From NCBI GenBank assembly GCA_900475325.1, contig LS483371.1, positions 3,224,001 to 3,288,000 of the forward strand: a DNA stretch of 64,000 nt. Reading direction: 5' to 3'. Shown one piece after another: positions 1 through 6,372 of this stretch. Origin of the DNA: Paucimonas lemoignei. Its GTDB lineage: Bacteria; Pseudomonadota; Gammaproteobacteria; Pseudomonadales; Pseudomonadaceae. A program made the translations under genes and the position numbers. Under the pieces are notes generated by a model. It saw nothing but the letters and a program-made list of their open reading frames with translations. It ran no database searches and was not told where the DNA came from. Each line of letters begins with the position of its first letter. Within the stretch, counting starts at the first letter, position 1.

Positions 1-1
1 G

Positions 2-346
2 GGAAAGACCTATCAGCAGGCCCTCGCCCTCAAGAGCGAACAGATCACCTGTGCGAAAACCGTTGGCGGGCGAGATGCGGAAGAAACCTTCGTGGTCTTC
101 ACCGATAAGATGGGCGTCATGCTCGCGCCAATCACCCCCGGCGGCCAAATGAACATGCCGCTGAAGAAGCAATTCTTCGATTACCTGCTGGCGCGCAATC
201 AGACGGTGTTCACGGGCAAAGACGGCAGCTACGTCAAGGAAACCGACGAGCGCCGCTACGGCGGAGGCTTCGTCAGAGGCACAGCGATTCCTTACGCGAC
301 TTCCGAGACGGTCTGGACCACGATCAACCCTTGCCCGGCCTCCTGA
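2..346 (+). CDS. 3' end of an unrecognised protein
   Basis: Open from the left edge of the window to TGA at 344-346, giving at least 114 C-terminal residues. The tail contains FVVFTDKMGVMLAPITPGGQ and ends in NPCPAS. The start lies outside the window. I do not recognise the family and see no membrane segment in this part. A strong hairpin begins at the stop codon, which suits a gene end. Codon use is typical of the neighbouring genes, so I believe it is real, but I assign no function. Confidence 0.6.
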   Translation, partial: GKTYQQALALKSEQITCAKTVGGRDAEETFVVFTDKMGVMLAPITPGGQMNMPLKKQFFDYLLARNQTVFTGKDGSYVKETDERRYGGGFVRGTAIPYATSETVWTTINPCPAS

Positions 347-385
347 TTCCCGCACGACCGGTTCAAAACCAGTCCTGCGGGAATC
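345..385. terminator. Hairpin between convergent genes
   Basis: A 10-bp perfect outer stem (GATTCCCGCA / TGCGGGAATC) encloses a second 8-bp stem with one mismatch and a CAA loop. It starts at the stop codon of the + strand gene and lies between it and the convergent 43-aa gene. There is no T-run on either strand, so it is better seen as a transcript 3'-end stabiliser or a factor-assisted terminator than a classic intrinsic terminator. Confidence 0.45.
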
Positions 386-408
386 CATGCGCGCAAATGC
401 TCAAAGGC

Positions 409-540
409 TCAACAAGCGCCTGGCGGGATGCCGCCTTTGTTGAAGTCCTTAAGACGCTCCTTTTCCTGCTCGGTCGCATGAGCCGGGGTGTCGTCTTCAG
501 TGGGCTGTTTCTCGGGTGTGGGCTTCTTTTCGTCGCTCAT
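409..540 (-). CDS. Small acidic/charged protein, 43 aa
   Basis: An ATG at 540 is preceded by a good Shine-Dalgarno (CTGAGGAGAAGCACC) and the frame ends at TGA 409-411. The product starts MSDEKKPTPEKQPTEDDTPA and ends NKGGIPPGAC. It is very hydrophilic, rich in Lys, Glu, Pro and Thr, with no membrane segment. It lies 11 nt downstream of the PRISE-type reductase on the same strand, so the two are probably cotranscribed. The family is not recognised. It is likely a disordered small protein; the RBS and operon position are the main support. Confidence 0.6.
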   Translation of the reverse strand: MSDEKKPTPEKQPTEDDTPAHATEQEKERLKDFNKGGIPPGAC

Positions 541-551
541 GGTGCTTCTCC

Positions 552-1613
552 TCAGGGAATCAGACGGCGTTGGCGCAGCTCGGCGAACACGTCAAAAAAG
601 GCACGGTCGCTGGCTTTGTAGTCGGTAAAGCCCATCAGGCGGCTTTTCGACATGTCGGTGACCACTTCAATCGGGCGCCCCAGGTCCGCGTCGGTGTGCC
701 AGGGTGAAATCAGCTTGTCGATGTCCGGTTCTGCCAGGTTGTGCTGTTCAACCAGCTTCTGCCAGGCCTGCGCATCGTCGGCCATTTGCTCGGCAAGCGG
801 CGCATCCGACTCGGGGAACGGCGCGGGCTCGATATCAAACCAGCCCGCGATCTGCTCCCACATCCAGCTCCAGCGAAATATATCGCCGTTGGTCACGTTG
901 AAGGCCTGATTGGCCGCTGCCGGAGTGGTTGAAGCCCAGATTTGCTGGCGGGCGACGATATCGGCGTCGCTCATGTCGGTGAGGCTGTCCCACTGGACCC
1001 GCGACCCGGGGAAGCGAAACGGCCGGCCGGTGGCTTTGCAGATCGACGCATAGACCGCCAGGGTAGTGGCCATATTCATGGCATTGCCCACGGCAACCCC
1101 GGTGATGGTGTGCGGGCGATGCACGCTCCAGGTGAAGCCATCACGTTTGGCTGCGGCAAAGACTTCGTCTTCCTGGGCGTAGTAGAAGTTCTCCACGTCC
1201 AGCCTGCCTTGCTCTTCGCGGAACGGCGTCTTGGGCAGCGTGCCTTTGCCGTAGGCCTCGAAGGGACCCAGGTAATGTTTGAGCCCGGTGACCAACGCCA
1301 CATGCCGGACGCTGCCCTTGGTACTCAGAACATCGAGGACGTTGCGCACCATCGCGGCATTGACCCGAATGTTTTCCGCTTCCGTGGCCTGACGCGACCA
1401 GGTGGTGATGTACACATGGGTGGGAGCACTGTCAGCCAGTGCAGCCTTCAGCGAGTCGGTGTCGAGCAAGTCAGCGACCACCGGGGTCACGCCCTCCTGC
1501 TCCACCGGCTTGCGCGCCAGCCCCGCCACTTGCCAGCCCTGATCCACCAGGCTGCGAGCCGTTGCGCTGCCGATGATTCCGCTGGCACCGATGACCAATG
1601 CGTTGTCACTCAT
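552..1613 (-). CDS. SDR family oxidoreductase (PRISE-like), 353 aa
   Basis: NAD(P)-dependent short-chain dehydrogenase related to the progesterone 5-beta-reductase/iridoid synthase (PRISE) group of enone reductases. Visible features are the N-terminal nucleotide-binding motif VIGASGIIGSA, the TGLKHYLGPFE segment, and NFYYAQEDEVF, which carries the family's active-site Tyr. The ATG at 1613 is chosen because it has AGAGGAG upstream and begins directly with MSDNALVIGASG; the longer open frame upstream only translates REPIN sequence. The substrate is unknown; the family reduces activated C=C bonds. The small 43-aa gene follows 11 nt downstream. Confidence 0.85.
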   Translation of the reverse strand: MSDNALVIGASGIIGSATARSLVDQGWQVAGLARKPVEQEGVTPVVADLLDTDSLKAALADSAPTHVYITTWSRQATEAENIRVNAAMVRNVLDVLSTKGSVRHVALVTGLKHYLGPFEAYGKGTLPKTPFREEQGRLDVENFYYAQEDEVFAAAKRDGFTWSVHRPHTITGVAVGNAMNMATTLAVYASICKATGRPFRFPGSRVQWDSLTDMSDADIVARQQIWASTTPAAANQAFNVTNGDIFRWSWMWEQIAGWFDIEPAPFPESDAPLAEQMADDAQAWQKLVEQHNLAEPDIDKLISPWHTDADLGRPIEVVTDMSKSRLMGFTDYKASDRAFFDVFAELRQRRLIP

Positions 1614-1729
1614 CCCAAGTCTCCTCTGAATCGTTAGCGATTCCGGTTCGACAGGATCATCGGCTGATCGTGCAGAGAAATTGCCGAATACGGGAAAGTG
1701 TGTGCCTGAAAGACCACGTAACCGAACCC

Positions 1730-1819
1730 GTGGGAGCGAATTCATTCGCGAAGAGGACGGTACATTCGATAGAAATGCATCGTCTAAACATCCGTCTTCG
1801 CGAATGAATTCGCTCCCAC
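1730..1819. repeat. REPIN (GTGGGAGC type), 90 bp
   Basis: Two inverted REP arms, GTGGGAGCGAATTCATTCGC and its reverse complement, flank a loop with GGTACATTCGATAG. The loop is homologous, in reverse orientation, to that of the REPIN at 45328-45417. The gene-free stretch 1614-2138 holds this REPIN, the one at 1918-2007 and the gcd terminator; otherwise I see only the presumed promoter of the reductase near 1620-1720. Confidence 0.9.
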
Positions 1820-1917
1820 AGGTTATTCGCCGCCTTTGAACTCCTGCCCCCAACCGTAGAAGCAGCTTTAGCCGCGAAGGGCAGCAAAGGCGATCTGCCT
1901 GACACGCCGCAGCCCAC

Positions 1918-2007
1918 GTGGGAGCGAATTCATTCGCGAAGAGGACGGTACAGTCGATGCATCTTTATGAATCTTTACACCGCCTTCGCGAATGAATTCG
2001 CTCCCAC
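1918..2007. repeat. REPIN (GTGGGAGC type), 90 bp
   Basis: The same 90-bp size and arms as the copy 190 bp to the left. The sequence just outside (CTGACACGCCGCAGCCCAC) recurs, inverted, next to the REPINs at 45.4-45.7 kb, so the mobile or copied unit may include flanking sequence. Confidence 0.9.
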
Positions 2008-2073
2008 AGGTCCTGGGTGAACCGAGGTTGCAATGTGTTTCTAAAAGCCCTCCTGGCAACATTCAATCGCGCA

Positions 2074-2116
2074 CAAAAAAAACCCGCTGCCATCCTCACA
2101 GGACAGCAGCGGGTTT
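2074..2116 (-). terminator. Rho-independent terminator of gcd
   Basis: Read on the minus strand, AAACCCGCTGCTGTCC is followed by a short loop and the complementary arm GGCAGCGGGTTT, then by a run of eight T. It lies 20-60 nt past the gcd stop codon. Confidence 0.9.
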
Positions 2117-2138
2117 CAGGTGTTACAGGGCTGAACGC

Positions 2139-4562
2139 TTACTTACTATCAGGCAACGCGTAGGCGATGACGTAGTCACCACGATCCGGCGACTGACGAC
2201 CGCCACCGGCAGTAATCACCACGTACTGCTTGCCGGTTTTCGGCGACACGAAGGTCATCGGCCCGCCCTGGCTGCCCACCGGCAAGCGGGCTTTCCAGGC
2301 CTCTTCGCCATTGGCCGAGTTGAAGGCGCGCAGGTAGTAATCCTGGGTACCGGCAATGAAGATCAAGCCACCTTGAGTCGACAGCGTGCCACCCAGGGTC
2401 GGCATGCCGATAGGCAGCGGCAGGTGCATCTTCACGCCCAGCGGACCGGTGTCCTGCACTGTGCCGACGGGCACTTGCCAGGCGACTTTCTGGGTCTTCA
2501 TGTCAATCGCAGTCAGGGTACCGAACGGCGGCGCCTGGCATGGGATGCCGGCAATCGACAGGAAGCGGTTCTTGTTCACCGCGTAAGGCGTGCCCTTGAG
2601 CGGAACAGCGCCCATGCCGGTGTTCAACGCTTCGCCGCCGGACGAGGCCTTGGCGTCTTTCTGCTGCGGCACCATCTGGATCCACAGGCCCAGACGCATG
2701 TCGTTGACGAAGATGAAACCGTGTACCGGGTCAGTGGAGATGCTGCCCCAGTTCATGCCGCCCAGCGAACCCGGGAAGCTCAGCGACTTGTCTGTCCCCG
2801 GCGCGGTGTACAGGCCTTCGTAACGCATTTGCTTGAACGAGATGCGGCACAGCATCTGGTCAAACGGCGTAGCGCCCCACATGTCCGATTCGGTCATGTG
2901 TCGGGTGCCGATCTGCGGCATACCGGTGGACAGCGGCTGAGTCAGCGAGTACGGCTCGTTGGGGATGTTGGCGGCGTTGACGGGCACGTCTTCGACTTTG
3001 GTCAACGGCTTGCCGGTGGCGCGGTCGAGGACGAAGATTTGACCGGCCTTGGTGCCGATCACCACGGCTGGCACCTTGCTGCCGTCAGCCTGGGTGAAGT
3101 CCATCAAGGTGGGCTGCATGGGCAGGTCGAAGTCCCACAGGTCGTTATGAACGGTCTGGTAGACCCACTTCTCTTCGCCCGTGGTGGCGTTCAAGGCCAG
3201 CACCGAAGCACCGTATTTGTGATCCAGTGCGGTACGTTCCACGCCGTAAATGTCCGTGGACGAACTGCCCATCGGCAGGAAGATCGTGTTCATCGCCGGG
3301 TCATAGGACATCGGCGCCCAGCTGTTCGGCGTACTGCGCACATAAGTGCTGTCGGCAGCCGGGGCATTTTTGTCATCGGGGTTGCCGGGGTCGAATGCCC
3401 AGCGCATGGCACCGGTGACCACGTCAAAACCACGGATCACGCCACCGGGCATGTCCGCCTGGACGTTATCCGCCACCCGCCCGCCAACCACTACGGTGCT
3501 GCCCGCCATCAGCGGCGCGGACGACAGTTGGTAGTAGGAGTCCGGAACATTCCCCAAACCGGCTTTCAGATCCACCTGACCCTTGTTGCCGAAACCCTGG
3601 CAGAACTCGCCCGTATCGGCATCCACGGCAATCAGGCGCGCATCGATGGTGTTGCTCAGCAAGCGACGCTGGCAATTGGCGCCAGCGGGCACCGCCACGG
3701 CGGTTGCCGGGGTGCTGCCGTCCACCGGTTGGGCGAGCGGCGCCGTGGCGTCGAAGTACGCCAGGCCACGGCAACGCTGCCAGACTTTACTCTGGGCATT
3801 GATCTCGTTTTTCCACAGCTGTTTGCCGGTGTCGGCATCCAGGGCAATGATGTTGTTGTGCGGGGTGCAGATGAACACCTTGTCGCCGACCTGCAGCGGG
3901 GTGGTCTGGTCTTCAGCGCCGTTGCCGTCACTGATCGCCACATCACCGGTCTGGTAGGTCCAGGCGGGGACCAGGCTGGCGACGTTACTGCGGTTGATCT
4001 GGTCCAGCGCGGCAAAGCGGTTGCCGCCCTCGTCATTGCCGTAATGTGCCCAATTCTTCTGCGCATTGCCTGGCTCGACTTTGCTCAAGCCCGGGCCATC
4101 GCCCGTCGGCGCCACCGATGCATGGGGGATGAACATGCCATACACCCCGGCAACCACCGCAATCGCGAGCAGGCCGCTCAGCGCGTACCCGCCTCGCCCG
4201 CCGACCAGGCCGTTGTTCTTGCGCAACGTCGGGTAGACCAGCGCCACCACCAGGCTCAGGATGCCCAGCGCAAACAGGCGCGAAATCTGCGGCCAGAAAT
4301 TAAGCCCCGCATCGGCCAACGCCCAGATCACCGAAAGCAACATGACCGCCGCGAACAGCCAGGCACCCGCCAGACGCTGTTTGAACAGCAGCACCGCCGA
4401 CACCAGCATGCCCAGGCCCGCGAGCAGGAAGTACACGCTGCCGCCCAGCATTGTGAGGTAGCCGCCACCGGCCATGAACAGTAATCCAAATACCAGCACG
4501 CCCAGCGCAGCGACCCAAACGGGCCAGCGGCTGACGGATGCCGAAGGGAGAGACTTAGTCAT
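2139..4562 (-). CDS. gcd: Membrane-bound PQQ-dependent glucose dehydrogenase, 807 aa
   Basis: Periplasmic oxidation of glucose to gluconolactone with PQQ, passing electrons to ubiquinone. The first ~140 residues form about five membrane segments (AALGVLVFGLLFMAGGG onward), followed by an eight-bladed PQQ propeller with many tryptophan-docking-type repeats and the C-terminal GDYVIAYALPDSK typical of Gcd. Length matches family members (~800 aa). The family also includes quinate/shikimate dehydrogenases, which cannot be excluded by eye, though the C-terminal half (GNLG-like, PVPFNMGMPMLGG-like segments) resembles Gcd. Monocistronic, with its own terminator. The start ATG at 4562 has only a weak upstream AGGA. 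Confidence 0.85.
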   Translation of the reverse strand: MTKSLPSASVSRWPVWVAALGVLVFGLLFMAGGGYLTMLGGSVYFLLAGLGMLVSAVLLFKQRLAGAWLFAAVMLLSVIWALADAGLNFWPQISRLFALGILSLVVALVYPTLRKNNGLVGGRGGYALSGLLAIAVVAGVYGMFIPHASVAPTGDGPGLSKVEPGNAQKNWAHYGNDEGGNRFAALDQINRSNVASLVPAWTYQTGDVAISDGNGAEDQTTPLQVGDKVFICTPHNNIIALDADTGKQLWKNEINAQSKVWQRCRGLAYFDATAPLAQPVDGSTPATAVAVPAGANCQRRLLSNTIDARLIAVDADTGEFCQGFGNKGQVDLKAGLGNVPDSYYQLSSAPLMAGSTVVVGGRVADNVQADMPGGVIRGFDVVTGAMRWAFDPGNPDDKNAPAADSTYVRSTPNSWAPMSYDPAMNTIFLPMGSSSTDIYGVERTALDHKYGASVLALNATTGEEKWVYQTVHNDLWDFDLPMQPTLMDFTQADGSKVPAVVIGTKAGQIFVLDRATGKPLTKVEDVPVNAANIPNEPYSLTQPLSTGMPQIGTRHMTESDMWGATPFDQMLCRISFKQMRYEGLYTAPGTDKSLSFPGSLGGMNWGSISTDPVHGFIFVNDMRLGLWIQMVPQQKDAKASSGGEALNTGMGAVPLKGTPYAVNKNRFLSIAGIPCQAPPFGTLTAIDMKTQKVAWQVPVGTVQDTGPLGVKMHLPLPIGMPTLGGTLSTQGGLIFIAGTQDYYLRAFNSANGEEAWKARLPVGSQGGPMTFVSPKTGKQYVVITAGGGRQSPDRGDYVIAYALPDSK

Positions 4563-4716
4563 GTTGCATGATCCTGTTGACGCATGAACGTTTGAGAAGA
4601 AGTTAAGCGTAGTGCAGGCAAGCGCTGTCGCAGACGCTTGCAGGAGGCGAAACGCAGCTCGGGAAAAGAACGTATCGAGACTGATTCTCAGCGAGAAGCC
4701 TGTCGACTTAACAATT

Positions 4717-4732
4717 AACTAACTGGTTAGTT
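4717..4732. promoter_or_regulatory. Perfect palindrome AACTAAC-TG-GTTAGTT upstream of gcd
   Basis: A 16-bp inverted repeat about 155 bp upstream of the gcd start. Its core ACTAACTGGTTA differs at one base from ACTAACCGGTTA in front of the TRAP operon (41209-41220). This suggests a dimeric repressor site of TetR, GntR or LacI type; no cognate regulator is visible. Confidence 0.45.
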
Positions 4733-4807
4733 TTGCGACAATAACAAAAAATGCCCTGCCACTGCGACAAAACGTCTCGCATGGATCGGGCAAAACACTG
4801 TTACAGG

Positions 4808-4908
4808 AATGGTAATAAAGCAGTGGTGCGGGCATGTGGAGCGAGGACATGCAGGAGCAGGCAAGCCGCCCCCGCTGTAAATCAGGCTGATTCAGAAACC
4901 ACAGGTAC
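4808..4908 (+). promoter_or_regulatory. Cobalamin-riboswitch-like remnant
   Basis: In the gene-free stretch 4563-4908, the + strand carries AAGCCGCCCCCGCTGTAAAT, close to the conserved cobalamin-aptamer core (GCTGCCCCCGCAACTGTAA) but lacking AAC. GGTGCGGGCATG lies upstream and CAGAAACC, like the 3' B12 box, downstream. The usual 60-nt middle part is absent, and the only downstream sequence is the 3' end of the convergent ridA-like gene. This would be a decayed, orphan riboswitch, or chance similarity. The rest of the gap should hold the gcd promoter. Confidence 0.25.
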
Positions 4909-5289
4909 TCAGCCCTTCGCTGCCATGGCAGTGACTTCCACGCGCATGCCTTCCACGGCCAGCGCAGCGACGCCAACCGCAGCGCGCACCGGCCACGGCT
5001 GCATGAAAAAGCGTCGATAGACGTCATTGAAGGCGGCACGGTCGGCCATGTCGGTGAGGTAGATCGTCAGGTGCAGCACACGATCCATCGAGCTACCGGC
5101 TTTTTCCAGGGCAACCTTCAACGCTTGCAGCGTGCATTCGCTTTGCTCGGTAATGCCGCCCAACTCCAGGCTGCCATCGGCACGGGTGGGGATCTGGGTG
5201 GAAACCAGCAGCCCACCGACACCGGCTACATCGGAGGAAATCGAATCCGGGTCTGGATCGGGAATGAATGTCAGGTCTTGGTTGGCCAT
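4909..5289 (-). CDS. RidA/YjgF family deaminase-like protein, 126 aa
   Basis: Member of the Rid superfamily, whose characterised enzymes hydrolyse reactive enamine/imine intermediates. The start at MANQDLTF (ATG 5289, with AGAGG upstream) gives the usual ~126 aa length; the longer open frame upstream is discounted. The family's Arg is present in PWPVRAAVGV and the C-terminal Glu in EVTAMAAKG. The N-terminus differs from archetypal RidA, so it is probably a Rid2-7-type paralogue with unknown substrate. Divergent from the small membrane gene at 5438. Confidence 0.85.
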   Translation of the reverse strand: MANQDLTFIPDPDPDSISSDVAGVGGLLVSTQIPTRADGSLELGGITEQSECTLQALKVALEKAGSSMDRVLHLTIYLTDMADRAAFNDVYRRFFMQPWPVRAAVGVAALAVEGMRVEVTAMAAKG

Positions 5290-5437
5290 CAGCGCCTCTT
5301 GCACAGGAAGAATAAGAACCCCGCCCATCTAACACCTGATAGGGCGAGTGGCCCGCATGGTAGCGCGCTCGCACAATTAATGAACCCTTGCCGAGGCTCT
5401 GTGGACTAACCCTTAACGACCACGTGTGAGGTGTGCT

Positions 5438-5686
5438 ATGGGAAACTCAGAGAGCTGGAATGTATTAGCGGCGATTATGAACCTTCCGATCTTCTGGAGC
5501 GTATTCGCGGTGATTCTGGTAGTGCTCGAATTCTGGGCCGTCATACGCGTCGTGCAAAGTGATGCGAGCCGGGAAAGCAAATGTCTGTGGATTCTGGTGC
5601 TGGTGTTCGTGCCGGTGATCAGCCTGCTGGCCTGGATCTTTATCGGCCCGAAAACCAAGGCAGTGCGCGCCCAATCCCGCGCCTGA
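5438..5686 (+). CDS. Small membrane protein with PLDc_N-like domain, 82 aa
   Basis: Two hydrophobic helices (about residues 15-38 and 50-68) separated by RVVQSDASRESK, followed by FIGPKTKA. This is the pattern of the phospholipase-D-nuclease N-terminal (PLDc_N) domain found alone in small inner-membrane proteins. The start ATG at 5438 has GAGG upstream; an in-frame GTG at 5426 is less likely. Function unknown. Confidence 0.75.
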   Translation: MGNSESWNVLAAIMNLPIFWSVFAVILVVLEFWAVIRVVQSDASRESKCLWILVLVFVPVISLLAWIFIGPKTKAVRAQSRA

Positions 5687-5705
5687 TAGCACGGCGCCGA
5701 GCGCC

Positions 5706-5780
5706 TGTAGGAGCTGCCGAAGGCTGCGAACAGCGATTCATCTGACACAACGCAGTTCGCAGCCTTCGGCAGCTCCTACA
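5706..5780. repeat. REPIN (TGTAGGAGC type), 75 bp
   Basis: Inverted arms TGTAGGAGCTGCCGAAGGCT and its complement, in the gap between the convergent small membrane gene and the pnuC-like gene. Confidence 0.9.
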
Positions 5781-5789
5781 TAGACAGGG

Positions 5790-6359
5790 TCAGGCCGTCC
5801 GCTGCTCAAGCAAATCCCGCCTCCAGGCGCGCCAGCCGTACACCGCCAACACGATGAAGCCGACATACAGGCCAGCGGTCAAGTGCAGGTCCTTGAACAG
5901 ATACATCCCCACATAAACCACGTCCAGCACGATCCACAGCCACCAGCTGGCCACGTATTTGCGCGCGGCCCAGACACCGGCGACCACGCTACCCGCCGTC
6001 AGTGATGCGTCCAGCCATGGCACGGCAGCGTCGGTAAAACTCGCCATCAGGCTGCCCAGCAACACCGCGCCCAGAGCGCCAATCACCAGGCTCAACAGTG
6101 CTTCGTTCAGGGTCAGCTGCCCCACATGCACCTTGCCGTGATCCAGCCCGCCAGTGCTCCAGCGCCACCAGCCGTACACCTGCAGAAACGCAAACAGCAC
6201 TTGCAGGAGCATGTCCGAATACAGTTTGGCGTCGAAGAAAATCCACGCGTACAAGGACACCGCCACCACCCCTACCGGCCAGCACCAGCGAATACGCCGC
6301 GCAGTGAGCCAAACGCCCAGCACATTGACGATCACAGCGATGATTTCAAGCGTCGACAT
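5790..6359 (-). CDS. pnuC: PnuC-family nicotinamide riboside-type transporter, 189 aa
   Basis: Polytopic inner-membrane protein of about 7 helices. It has the PnuC signature WxxR near the N-terminus (RRIRWCWPVG) and LQVYGWWRW, with aromatic residues known to line the vitamin site. PnuC proteins carry nicotinamide riboside; relatives carry thiamine or riboflavin. The start ATG at 6359 has GAGGA upstream. It sits 13 nt downstream of a TonB receptor on the same strand, so outer- and inner-membrane steps of one uptake route may be coexpressed. No NadR-like kinase is nearby. Substrate unproven. Confidence 0.8.
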   Translation of the reverse strand: MSTLEIIAVIVNVLGVWLTARRIRWCWPVGVVAVSLYAWIFFDAKLYSDMLLQVLFAFLQVYGWWRWSTGGLDHGKVHVGQLTLNEALLSLVIGALGAVLLGSLMASFTDAAVPWLDASLTAGSVVAGVWAARKYVASWWLWIVLDVVYVGMYLFKDLHLTAGLYVGFIVLAVYGWRAWRRDLLEQRTA

Positions 6360-6372
6360 GGTCCATCCTCAA

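Noticed and set aside
1613..1853. N-terminal extension of the PRISE-type reductase frame
   Set aside because: The added residues translate a REPIN and spacer; the RBS and Rossmann motif place the start at 1613.
1992..4484. An 830-codon open frame on the + strand opposite gcd
   Set aside because: It is antisense to a gene with complete family motifs, its product is His/Gln/Arg-rich low-complexity with no recognisable domain, and it begins in REPIN sequence. Long antisense frames are expected in GC-rich coding DNA.
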